NCBI GenBank assembly: GCA_964570865.1 | Contig: CAZMZM010000010.1 | Coordinates: forward strand, 1-54,716 | Direction: 5' to 3' | Length of the DNA: 54,716 bases | Source of the DNA: WGAL01 sp964570865 | GTDB taxonomy: Bacteria; Bacteroidota; Ignavibacteria; Ignavibacteriales; Melioribacteraceae | Part shown: positions 1 to 8,625 of the stretch, in pieces | How positions within the stretch are numbered: position 1 is the stretch's first letter | Layout: each line of letters opens with the position of its first letter | Made by a program: the position numbers and the translations under genes | The notes under the pieces: generated by a model | What the model was told of the DNA's origin: nothing | Database searches by the model: none | Seen by the model: the letters and a program-made list of their open reading frames with translations, nothing else

Positions 1-315
1 CATCATTTCAAGCACAGAGAGCAAATTATCCTCGACAGACAAGCCGCGAAACACCGATGCTTCTTGAGGAAGATAACCCACACCCAATCTTGCGCGTTTA
101 TACATAGGCAGATTAGTGATTTCGGAATTATCAAGAAAAACCTTCCCCTCTTCAGGTTTTATCATTCCGACAATCATGTAAAAAGTGGTAGTTTTACCTG
201 CACCGTTTGGCCCAAGCAGTCCAACTATTTCCCCCTGCTCCACACCAACGGAAACCTTATTTACAACTCTTCTTTTTTTATAAATTTTTACTAAATCTTT
301 ACTCTCTAATTTCAT
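1..315 (-). CDS. lptB: LPS export ABC transporter ATP-binding protein LptB (partial)
   Basis: N-terminal part of an ABC ATPase; the rest lies beyond the left window edge. Reading the minus strand from 315, the protein starts MKLESKDLVKIYKKRRVVNK and has a Walker A motif GPNGAGKT and the Q-loop region GYLPQEASVF typical of LptB. LptB powers extraction of LPS from the inner membrane with LptFG. An in-frame ATG three codons upstream (324) is an alternative start. It is the last visible gene of a same-strand cluster with an OstA-like gene and lptC, which supports LptB over another ABC ATPase. Confidence 0.9.
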   Translation of the reverse strand, partial: MKLESKDLVKIYKKRRVVNKVSVGVEQGEIVGLLGPNGAGKTTTFYMIVGMIKPEEGKVFLDNSEITNLPMYKRARLGVGYLPQEASVFRGLSVEDNLLSVLEMM

Positions 316-342
316 AAAAAACATTTATCTCTTTTTAGTAGA

Positions 343-1722
343 TTAAAATATAAAGTTTTTATTTCTTTTTATTCTGTTAATAAACAATCTTCTTTTCGGT
401 TTATTCTGAAATAACTTAAAACCGGGAAGCAAAAAATCCGATTCATTTCCATCAATTAAATTCTCGGGATGATACTCACTTTTCGGAGTTCCGAACAATT
501 TCACTTTTGCAACTCCATTACTATCAAACTCAACTAATGTAGAACGTGCCGAGGATTTAATCAATCCGTTTGAAATCCCTTTATCTAACATATAATAAAT
601 ACTTAGAACATTTCCGTCAACAAATATTGACTTTAATTTCCCGCCTGCAAAATCCATTACGATGCTGTTTCCCGTTATTTGATTATATCTAAATCTCAGT
701 GAATCCTCAGTGGAAATAAGTTGTGCATTTTTCTTAATAATTACCTTCCGAAGAGTATTGTTATCAAGCAAAACAAATACGGAATCTCCGGTTACTTGTG
801 TTTTGTTATACCAAAGTTTTACCGGTTCGCCGTATTCCCTTGTTTTTATTGCGGTAAAACGATTTGAATCGATTTTAAATATTGATGAATCGGCAACTAT
901 TGAAAGATTCTTCCGTAAGATTCTCACATTACCATTTGCTGTTACTATTCTATCCGAATCATTTTTCATTGTCATCCGATTTGAAAGAACATAAAGAGAA
1001 TCTTGTTCCCCGCCATCTAAACTATCCACCTTAAATAGCAACGGACTTCCAATCACTTCCGTATATTTTATTTTTCCGGAATCAACTAACTCATCCCCGA
1101 ACAAAATAAAAGATTCTTTTTTATTATAAAGAGAAACTCCCTTAAAGGAGAGAGTTATGTTATCATCCGTAAAATAAATTAATGAATCCGAATTCAAAAT
1201 AGAAGTGGAATTTAAAACCTTCACATTAGTAGTTGCAATAATTTTATTTGTATTCCTATAAAATAAAAGTTTTTCCGATAAGAGATTTAAACTGTCTCTT
1301 TTAAGATGAACATTACCGAACAATTGCGCAAGATCTCCCCTTCCTGAATACGTTCCCTTTTGTGCCGTTAACGAGTCACTGTTGACGATAATTGTAAAAT
1401 TTGTGTCTAAGATAAGGGAATCTTGCTTACTAAGATAATGTGCCCTTGAAGTTATTAGCGTTAAAGTATCTTGAACAAAATAAACATTCCCGAATAAATC
1501 TATTTTCGAAGATTCCAAATGTTGAACAGACTTGTCGCAATTGATTGTGGCATTGCCGCTCTTTATTATAACGTTTCCGATTACTTCTCTAATCTTTTCT
1601 CCGTTTATTGTTTTACCAATCAGACTATCACCGACAATAGTAACGGAGTTACTCTGCTGTCCGTAAATCAGCACACTCAAGAGAACCACAAGCAACATTA
1701 CTTTAATTGAATCTGCATTCAT
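343..1722 (-). CDS. OstA/LptA-like periplasmic LPS transport protein
   Basis: 459 aa with an N-terminal signal sequence (hydrophobic residues about 8-20, ending near YGQQ). The rest is a long run of short beta-strand repeats of the OstA/LptA jellyroll type (for example GNVYFVQDTLTLITS, GNVHLKRDSLNLLS, GNVRILRKNLSIVAD). The family forms the periplasmic bridge that carries LPS from LptC to the outer-membrane LptD. At 459 aa it is longer than a typical LptA (about 180 aa) and lacks an obvious LptD barrel, so it may be an extended bridge. Its start touches the end of lptC at 1722, and lptB follows 28 bp downstream, so the three are probably co-translated. Confidence 0.8.
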   Translation of the reverse strand: MNADSIKVMLLVVLLSVLIYGQQSNSVTIVGDSLIGKTINGEKIREVIGNVIIKSGNATINCDKSVQHLESSKIDLFGNVYFVQDTLTLITSRAHYLSKQDSLILDTNFTIIVNSDSLTAQKGTYSGRGDLAQLFGNVHLKRDSLNLLSEKLLFYRNTNKIIATTNVKVLNSTSILNSDSLIYFTDDNITLSFKGVSLYNKKESFILFGDELVDSGKIKYTEVIGSPLLFKVDSLDGGEQDSLYVLSNRMTMKNDSDRIVTANGNVRILRKNLSIVADSSIFKIDSNRFTAIKTREYGEPVKLWYNKTQVTGDSVFVLLDNNTLRKVIIKKNAQLISTEDSLRFRYNQITGNSIVMDFAGGKLKSIFVDGNVLSIYYMLDKGISNGLIKSSARSTLVEFDSNGVAKVKLFGTPKSEYHPENLIDGNESDFLLPGFKLFQNKPKRRLFINRIKRNKNFIF

Positions 1723-2255
1723 TATTTTACCTTGCCGGTAATTACTGTAATTTTTCTTATAACATAATTGTTCAAATCTTTATCCGATTCAAAACCGATT
1801 CCCTCAATTATTTCTCCGTTATCTGAAATCCAAACCTCTTTATCGCTGTAAATTTTATTCTTTTTGTTTAACCAAATTAATTCCGGAGTTTTCAATATAC
1901 GTCCGTTAGCTCCGGTAACCACTACATTTCCGTCTGCCTGCATTTTATGAAGTTTATCGTTAACAATCCCTTTTTCAGCTGTCAAAACAGATGACGGGGT
2001 TTTGGAGTTTTTAAAGAAGAAGATTTTAATTGAATCCAGATACTTGATTTTGACATCGGAAAATTCCTTCAAATGTGCGCTTATTAATTTTGCTTGAAGT
2101 TGGCCGTTATCGGTAAAAAAAATTGTGTCTCCCCAACTTTCCTGAGATGGAATTGAATCTCCCTCGGTCAAATCAACTTGGGGTTCGATTTTTTTTTCGC
2201 CACAAGAGACAACAAAAAAAATCATCAGAATGGCTGTTATCAAACTACTTTTCAT
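1722..2255 (-). CDS. lptC: LPS export periplasmic protein LptC
   Basis: 177 aa. The N-terminus has a lipoprotein-like signal (hydrophobic stretch, then VVSCGEKK), suggesting a lipid-anchored rather than transmembrane LptC. The body resembles the LptC jellyroll (LTAEKGIVNDKLHKMQADGNVVV). LptC takes LPS from LptBFG to the periplasmic bridge. It overlaps kdsD by 11 bp upstream and meets the OstA-like gene by one base downstream, which fits an LPS operon. LptC proteins are poorly conserved, so the name rests on fold-like repeats plus position. Confidence 0.8.
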   Translation of the reverse strand: MKSSLITAILMIFFVVSCGEKKIEPQVDLTEGDSIPSQESWGDTIFFTDNGQLQAKLISAHLKEFSDVKIKYLDSIKIFFFKNSKTPSSVLTAEKGIVNDKLHKMQADGNVVVTGANGRILKTPELIWLNKKNKIYSDKEVWISDNGEIIEGIGFESDKDLNNYVIRKITVITGKVK

Positions 2256-3228
2256 TTGGTTGAAAGCCCAGGTTAACTAAATCGTGTAAATGAATAATCC
2301 CGACAGGAATTTTATTTTCGTTAATTACAACTAAAGAAGTAATCTTAAAATTCTCCATCTTTGTAATCGCATAAGAAGCCAACATTTCCTTGTCAATTGT
2401 TTTAGGGTTTGGAGTCATCAAATCTGCTGCTGTCATTCCTTCCAGATTTGTTTCCCGTTCCAACAATCTACGCAAGTCACCGTCTGTAACGATTCCCGCT
2501 AATTTGCCTTCATCATCGACAACGGCGGTAGTTCCCAGCCTCTTCGAAGTGATTTCAATTATTGTTTCCTTAAAAGGTGTTGACAATTTCACAATCGGAA
2601 TATCATTTCCGGTAATCATAATCTCCTTTATTTTAAGGGTCAAACGCTTACCGAGCATTCCGGCCGGATGAAGAAGTGCGAAATCGTCCGGAGTAAAATT
2701 ACGATATTGCAAGAGAGCTATTGAAAGCGCATCACCCATTGCAAGAGTTGTTGTTGTTGAAGAAGTAGGCGCCAAATCAAACGGGCAAGCTTCTTCCGAA
2801 ACACTAACATCCAGGAAATAATCTGAATGCTTCCCAAGGAATGATTCATCGCTGCTTGTCATTGCAATAATCGGTACTCCAATTCTCTGAAACATAATAA
2901 TCAAATCGTGCAGCTCTTCCGTATTGCCGCTTTTGGAAATAAGAATAACCACATCTTCTTTTCTAACAATACCAAGGTCTCCGTGCATTGCATCAACCGG
3001 ATGCAGAAAGATAGCCGGTGTTCCGGTTGAATTCATTGTGGCAACTATTTTCCGTGCAATCAATCCGGACTTTCCGACACCGCTAACAATTACACGTCCT
3101 TCCGCTTTATATATTGTTTCAACAGCATTGGCAAAGTCTTCGTCAAGCCTGTCAATCAACTTTGCTACAGCTTCCGATTCAAGTTGAATTACTCTTTTTC
3201 CATTCTCAATAATTTCTTTTTTAGTCAA
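2245..3228 (-). CDS. kdsD: D-arabinose 5-phosphate isomerase (KdsD/KpsF family)
   Basis: 327 aa, the usual family length. An N-terminal SIS sugar-isomerase domain (about residues 35-170; VSGVGKSGLIARKI, HPVDAMHGDLGIV, LISKSGNTEE) is followed by two CBS domains (about 205-320). The enzyme interconverts ribulose 5-phosphate and arabinose 5-phosphate, the first step of Kdo synthesis for LPS. The next gene downstream is lptC and the one upstream is kdsA, so Kdo supply and LPS export are encoded together. Confidence 0.93.
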   Translation of the reverse strand: MTKKEIIENGKRVIQLESEAVAKLIDRLDEDFANAVETIYKAEGRVIVSGVGKSGLIARKIVATMNSTGTPAIFLHPVDAMHGDLGIVRKEDVVILISKSGNTEELHDLIIMFQRIGVPIIAMTSSDESFLGKHSDYFLDVSVSEEACPFDLAPTSSTTTTLAMGDALSIALLQYRNFTPDDFALLHPAGMLGKRLTLKIKEIMITGNDIPIVKLSTPFKETIIEITSKRLGTTAVVDDEGKLAGIVTDGDLRRLLERETNLEGMTAADLMTPNPKTIDKEMLASYAITKMENFKITSLVVINENKIPVGIIHLHDLVNLGFQPNEK

Positions 3229-3239
3229 ATCAAAATTCC

Positions 3240-4052
3240 TTAAATGTTTTTTGCAATTGAATCAATCTGTTTTATTACGGAGAGCAGATCTCTTAATTTC
3301 TCAAGCGGAAGTTGACTTCCGGCATCACTTAGCGCTTCTTTGGGATTGGGATGCACTTCGAGGAAAAGCGCATCAACACCAACAGCGGCGGCAGCTCGGG
3401 CAAGAGGAAAAATAAATTCAGGATTACCGCCCGTAACATTCGAGCTTGAAGGCATCTGCACGGAATGAGTCGCATCCATCACGACGGGATATCCTAAGTT
3501 TTTCATAACCTCAAGCGAGCGCATATCAACAACCAAATTGTGATAACCGAATGTAGTTCCTCTTTCGGTAAACATTATCTTTTTATTTCCGGTTGATAAA
3601 ACTTTTGCGGCGGCGTGCCTCATATCTTCAGGAGCAAGAAATTGTCCTTTTTTGATATTAACTACTTTGCCGGTCTTACCTGCTGCAATTAATAAATCCG
3701 TTTGCCTGCAAAGGAACGCCGGAATTTGCAATATATCGGCAACTTCAGCAACACTTTCGGCTTCCGATTCTTTATGAATATCGGTAATTATCGGAAGATT
3801 AAATTCAGCTTTTACATCGGATAAAATTTTCAGTGCTTTCTCTTCTCCGATTGTTACAAAGGAATCCGGACTTGTACGGTTAGCCTTTTTGTAACTCGAT
3901 TTAAAAACAAACGGCATTTCAAGCTCTTCACAAACTCGCTTTATTTTTTCCGCAGTGTAGAAAATCATATCTCGGTTTTCCACAACACAAGGTCCGGCTA
4001 TCACAGTCAGCGGATTATTTCCGCCGATTTTTATATTTCCAACTTCAATCAT
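3240..4052 (-). CDS. kdsA: 3-deoxy-8-phosphooctulonate synthase
   Basis: 270 aa, normal for KdsA. It condenses arabinose 5-phosphate and phosphoenolpyruvate to Kdo 8-phosphate in the cytoplasm. Typical motifs are visible: AGPCVVENRD near the start, the KSSYKKANRTSPDSF segment, and VVMDATHSVQMPSS late in the barrel. Its stop lies 11 bp before the kdsD start and its start abuts the end of ruvB, so it sits within a tight operon. Confidence 0.95.
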   Translation of the reverse strand: MIEVGNIKIGGNNPLTVIAGPCVVENRDMIFYTAEKIKRVCEELEMPFVFKSSYKKANRTSPDSFVTIGEEKALKILSDVKAEFNLPIITDIHKESEAESVAEVADILQIPAFLCRQTDLLIAAGKTGKVVNIKKGQFLAPEDMRHAAAKVLSTGNKKIMFTERGTTFGYHNLVVDMRSLEVMKNLGYPVVMDATHSVQMPSSSNVTGGNPEFIFPLARAAAAVGVDALFLEVHPNPKEALSDAGSQLPLEKLRDLLSVIKQIDSIAKNI

Positions 4053-5083
4053 TATTCAAATAATCCTTTTTCTTCGGAATGATTTTTTCTTTTAGTCCGA
4101 TTAAATCTTTTGTAGGCTAACTCGGTAGCCTCTCGTCCACGCGGAGTTCTCTGCAAAAAACCTTGCTGAATCAAAAACGGCTCATAAACTTCCTCAATAG
4201 TTCCCGCATCTTCATTAACGGAAACGGCAATTGTATTAAGTCCGACAGGACCGCCGGCAAACTTATCTATAATAGAGAGGAGAATATCTTTATCCATTTC
4301 GTCCAGCCCGTCATCGTCAACCTCCAAAGCTTCGAGGGCTATTTTGGCAACTTCCAAATCTATTTTATCTTTAGCCTGAAAGTCTGAAAAATCGCGTGTG
4401 CGTCTTAAAAGTCTGTTTGCAATTCGAGGTGTTCCCCGTGAACGCTTTGCAATTTCGACTGCGGCATTTTCATCAATCTCAACATTCAATATTCCCGCAG
4501 AACGTTTTACAATCATCGAAAGAAGTGTGCTGTCATAATATGACAATCTCGATTTAATGCCGAAACGGTCGCGTAAAGGCGCCGTCAACAATCCGGCACG
4601 AGTTGTAGCTCCGACCAAAGTAAACGGCGGAAGTTTTATTTGAACAGTCCGGGCACTTGGACCGGTATCAATCATAATATCCAAAGTGAAATCTTCCATT
4701 GCAGAATAAAGGTATTCCTCAACGACCGGACTTAATCTGTGAATTTCATCAATAAACAGAACTGATTTTTCTTCGAGGTTAGTTAAAATTCCGGCCAAAT
4801 CGCCAGGCTTTTCCAGAACGGGGCCTGAAGAAGATTTTATCGGGACTTCCATTTCGTTAGCGATAATATTGGCGAGGGTTGTTTTCCCTAATCCGGGAGG
4901 GCCGGTTAGCAAAACGTGATCAAGCCCTTCTCCTCTTTTTTTTGCCGCCGATATAAAAACACGAAGATTGTTTACAATCTTATCCTGTCCGAAAAACTGT
5001 TCGAAACTTACAGGCCGAATTGTTTGTTCGAACTGAACTTCATCGGAACTAAGATTCGGATTTGTATTAAGTGATCTTTCCAT
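4052..5083 (-). CDS. ruvB: Holliday junction branch migration helicase RuvB
   Basis: 343 aa. AAA+ ATPase with Walker A GPPGLGKT, Walker B LFIDEIHRL, the sensor region GATTRAGLL and a C-terminal winged-helix domain (EPFLIQQGFLQRTPRGR). RuvB hexamers drive branch migration with RuvA during recombination repair. Neither ruvA nor ruvC is in the window. It sits between an acyltransferase gene (16 bp overlap) and kdsA (single-base junction), so it is transcribed with LPS genes. Confidence 0.96.
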   Translation of the reverse strand: MERSLNTNPNLSSDEVQFEQTIRPVSFEQFFGQDKIVNNLRVFISAAKKRGEGLDHVLLTGPPGLGKTTLANIIANEMEVPIKSSSGPVLEKPGDLAGILTNLEEKSVLFIDEIHRLSPVVEEYLYSAMEDFTLDIMIDTGPSARTVQIKLPPFTLVGATTRAGLLTAPLRDRFGIKSRLSYYDSTLLSMIVKRSAGILNVEIDENAAVEIAKRSRGTPRIANRLLRRTRDFSDFQAKDKIDLEVAKIALEALEVDDDGLDEMDKDILLSIIDKFAGGPVGLNTIAVSVNEDAGTIEEVYEPFLIQQGFLQRTPRGREATELAYKRFNRTKRKNHSEEKGLFE

Positions 5084-6155
5084 AAACTTTTATTAATCCA
5101 TATATATTTTTCTTGATAGATTGTTTCTCTTTCAACCGAGCCATAAAAATCATTAGCATTTCCATTATCAGAACAAATACTATCGTTAAGAGAAGCGAAA
5201 ACCTTTCCGGCACTATCTGATAAAACCCCAATGAAATGGGGGAACCGTAAAGAATGACCAAATGCACAACGTAAATTAATAACGAGTTTCTTCCTAACAA
5301 AAGCAATATTTCAGGCAAGCGGTTTATTTTATCCGTAAAAATATCAATGAAAATAAAAAGTAATACTACGCCGGACATTTTTACTATTATTGATGTTGCT
5401 TGCACAACTAACCAATCATCGGAAGTTAAGTTGTTAAATAATCCAACAATAAAAATAAGAAACGAAAGCGAGAGAACGAAAAGATTCTCGGTTTTAGTTA
5501 ATATTTTCTTTTTCGTCAAGTAACCGAATAATCCGCCCAGAAAAATATAACCGAGCCATGGAAATAAAGGAAAGATACTCCCGAAACTATTAGTAAAATA
5601 GGCTTTTACAAAAAGCGGGAAACCTAAGATTAATGAGGAATCATTCAATAAAAATTTCAGTAATCCTGAGATAGACAAAGATAAAACAAATATTACTATC
5701 AAATTAAGTTTAAATCTTGCCGAAATTAAAACGATTAAGGATAATAGAATCAGCCCGATCCCGATTATATGGAGAGCGTCAACCGAAGCGAATGTCTTCA
5801 TCTGTCCATCGGTAACGTGCAAAAGCCGAACTAAATTAAACGAAGGGAAACGGAGCAAGTACCCTAAAAATATAAGCAAAACTCCTCTACTCAACCCTTT
5901 CCGCAACCTTTCGGGCTTATAACCGGTTTCATCATCGGCAAGGAGAAGATAGATAAAAACCGCTCCTGCAATAAACATAAAAAGGGGCGCAGTAAATCCG
6001 CGTAAATACTTCCAAATTTCAAATCCGATTGAGGAACCGTTACGAAGCGATGACGACAAAAAAACATGGACCGTATGTCCTTCCACCATAAGCAGTACGG
6101 CTAATGCACGCAAAATATCGAAAGCCGCTATTCTATGCTTGTTTTGATAATTCAA
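5067..6155 (-). CDS. Integral membrane acyltransferase-like protein (DUF1624/HGSNAT type)
   Basis: 362 aa with about ten hydrophobic segments. The N-terminus RIAAFDILRALAVLLMVEGH has the (D)-LR-LAVL-MV--H pattern of the heparan-alpha-glucosaminide N-acetyltransferase/DUF1624 membrane family, followed by a segment rich in FIAGA. Such proteins move acyl groups across the membrane onto sugars. Being the first gene of the LPS/Kdo cluster, it could modify a surface glycan, but that is inference. The substrate is unknown. Confidence 0.65.
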   Translation of the reverse strand: MNYQNKHRIAAFDILRALAVLLMVEGHTVHVFLSSSLRNGSSIGFEIWKYLRGFTAPLFMFIAGAVFIYLLLADDETGYKPERLRKGLSRGVLLIFLGYLLRFPSFNLVRLLHVTDGQMKTFASVDALHIIGIGLILLSLIVLISARFKLNLIVIFVLSLSISGLLKFLLNDSSLILGFPLFVKAYFTNSFGSIFPLFPWLGYIFLGGLFGYLTKKKILTKTENLFVLSLSFLIFIVGLFNNLTSDDWLVVQATSIIVKMSGVVLLFIFIDIFTDKINRLPEILLLLGRNSLLIYVVHLVILYGSPISLGFYQIVPERFSLLLTIVFVLIMEMLMIFMARLKEKQSIKKNIYGLIKVYGKIT

Positions 6156-6179
6156 AAATAAAACCTATTTAAAATTAAA

Positions 6180-6215
6180 AGGTTGCCTAAAAAGCAAAAG
6201 CTTTAAAGACAACCT
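6180..6215 (-). terminator. Intrinsic terminator downstream of htpG
   Basis: Long inverted repeat: AGGTTGCCTAAAAAGC (6180-6195), AAAA loop, GCTTTAAAGACAACCT (6200-6215), pairing in 14 of 16 positions. On the minus strand it is followed by a T-rich stretch. It lies 25 bp after the htpG stop and before the acyltransferase start, so it should separate htpG from the LPS cluster. Confidence 0.75.
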
Positions 6216-6239
6216 AAAGAAATAATTCGAGATTAATTA

Positions 6240-8141
6240 TTAAAGATTTTTAATTTTAGTGTACCACTCGCTTGATTTTTCAAGGAAACTGTTTATATCC
6301 TTAACTAACTTGTGCGGATCTTTCAAATAACCGTCCAGCAACAATGCCGATTCGTAAAGATGTTCTGTAACTTCCTTGATATATTCGTCATGAGAATCAT
6401 GTTTAAATACTTTCAGCAAGTTTCTTATCAATTGATGATTTCCGTTAACTTCCATTATTCTTTTCGGGATTGAGTCATCGTTGTTAGTTATCTGTAGAAT
6501 TTTTTGCATTGAAGATGAGAGTGAATCATCCGGATTTACAAGTACGGAAGGACTGTCACTTAACCTTTTACTTTCGCGTACTTGAGTAACTTTATCGCCG
6601 AGAATTTCCTTCATCTTTGCCAAAAGACTTGCTAACTGCAGCCTATCTTCTTTGTCCAATTCTTCAGGTTTTTCATTTTCATCTTTTACAACATCCGCCA
6701 ATTTTTCGATTTTTGAAAGGTCTGCCTGGTCAACAGATTTAATTTCGTAATCTTTGTATTTTCTTACCGAGTTTAACGCAAATTCGTCAACCGGATCATA
6801 AAGATAAATTACTTCAATGCCCTTTTTCTTAAAGATTTCGGTATGCGGGTCATTTTGCACTGCCGAACGAGTCGGACCAAAAATATAATAAATTTCCTTT
6901 TGACCATCTTTCATACGTTCGACATACTCTGCAAAAGAAGTCAATTTCTTCTCATCTTCCATTTCAGAGGAATTAAAACGATAAAGTTCAATCCATTTTT
7001 CCGTATTTACAAAATCGCCGTAACCGAGGGCAAAAACTCTTCCGTGTTCATTCCAAAATTTCACATAATCTTCAGGACGCTCTTCAGCCATCTTCTTAAG
7101 ATAGTTAAGCACGCTTGATGTTACGCTGGTTGAAATTTTCGAGAAGATAATATTCTGCTGTAAAGTTTCGCGCGAAATATTAAGAGGCAAATCTTCAGAT
7201 TCCACGACACCTTTTACAAAACCGAGATACTCAGGCAACAAATCTTTATTTTTATGCTGAATCAAAACCCTTCGTACGTAAAGGTCCAATCCGTAGTCAT
7301 CTTTAGAAAGTCCGAAGAAATCGAACCGTTTTCGGGGAATGAAAAGAAGACTTGTGAACTGAATCGGGGCATCAACAGAGTTATGAATAATCTCCATCGG
7401 TTCTTCAGTATCGTAGGTTAAAAATTTATAAAACTCAACATAATCCTCTTTCTTTATTGAGGATTTCGGTTCCCGCCAAATTGCCGAAACAGTGTTAATT
7501 TGTTTTCCGTTTAGCTTTATCGGGAAGGAAATAAAATTAGAATGAGTTTTAATGATATTTTCAATTCTGTATTCTTCGGCAAACTCTTTTTCATCTTCTT
7601 TCAGATGAATTTCAATCTCGGTGCCTCTCTTTATATCCTCATCCAACTCTTCAATTTCATAACTGCCTGAGCCGTCAGAAACCCATTTAATCGCTACAGC
7701 ATCTTTATCGAAAGAACGAGATTTTATTACCACCTTTTCGGCAACCATAAATACGGAATAAAACCCAACACCGAATTTTCCAATCAATGTTGACGCATCT
7801 TCCTTGCTTTCCGAAAGTTTTTTCAAAAACTCGCCGGTTCCCGATTTTGCAATCGTACCGATATTATTTACAAGTTCTTCTTCTGTCATTCCTATTCCGG
7901 AATCGGAAATTGTAAGCAAGTTTTTCTTTGAATCGGTTTTAATGTTAATCTCTAAAGGCAAGTCCGAATCTTTAACATCAGTACCTTTGGTTACTTCAAA
8001 ACGAAGCTTGTCCAAAGCGTCGGAAGCATTTGAGACCAACTCGCGAACGAAAATTTCTTTGTTAGTGTAAAGGGAGTGAACTAAGATATTTAGTAGTTGT
8101 TTAATTTCAGCCTTAAATTCATAGCTCTTTTTGTTAGTCAT
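6240..8141 (-). CDS. htpG: Molecular chaperone HtpG (Hsp90 family)
   Basis: 633 aa, full length. The N-terminal GHKL ATP-binding domain shows [21 protein letters not shown] and GKFGVGFYS. The middle domain (from about residue 230) contains [19 protein letters not shown], with [10 protein letters not shown] after it, followed by the C-terminal dimerisation domain. It is an ATP-dependent cytosolic chaperone. The start is set by a strong ribosome site AGGAGG seven bases before the ATG. It is transcribed alone, with its own terminator. Confidence 0.97.
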
Positions 8142-8218
8142 TTTTTCCTCCTGATATTTTCATCAAATCTATAAAAAATTTTTTCTAAGTTCAAAAAAGG
8201 TCAATAAATATTAATCTC

Positions 8219-8509
8219 TTACTTAATAATAAACATTTTCAAAATCACCTTAACAATGTAAGCTACTATTAAAGCAACAAAAAGATACCCTGCAAGATTT
8301 TTAAATGAAGTCTTTGTTAATTTATAAGTAAATACAGTACCTCTCCACCCGCATTTTTTACATCTGTAATATTTAAATGGTGTAAACTTTCTAACAAATT
8401 GTTCCCATGGAGAACGAGACTTAGACTTATGCAAGGTGGCAAATTCCCCGCACGAGGGACATTTAGCAAATTGCGGATTTTTCTTAAATACAATTTTAGG
8501 CGATTTCAT
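8219..8509 (-). CDS. Small zinc-ribbon membrane protein, function unknown
   Basis: 96 aa. Two CxxCG pairs (CPSCGEF near residue 18 and CKKCGWRG near residue 51) would form a zinc ribbon. A basic central region is followed by one C-terminal transmembrane helix (about 73-93). I do not recognise a named family. A zinc ribbon next to a membrane anchor suggests a cytoplasmic metal-binding head tethered to the membrane. It lies alone between htpG and the S41 protease gene, both on the same strand. Confidence 0.6.
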   Translation of the reverse strand: MKSPKIVFKKNPQFAKCPSCGEFATLHKSKSRSPWEQFVRKFTPFKYYRCKKCGWRGTVFTYKLTKTSFKNLAGYLFVALIVAYIVKVILKMFIIK

Positions 8510-8625
8510 TTTAACTCTGAATTTTTAGTTTATTTCTTATTAAATAATATAAATAGATATACATATAAATTTTAAAAATACGATTTAATGAACAATTAAG
8601 AAATGAAAAAGTTTCCCATTCCTTT

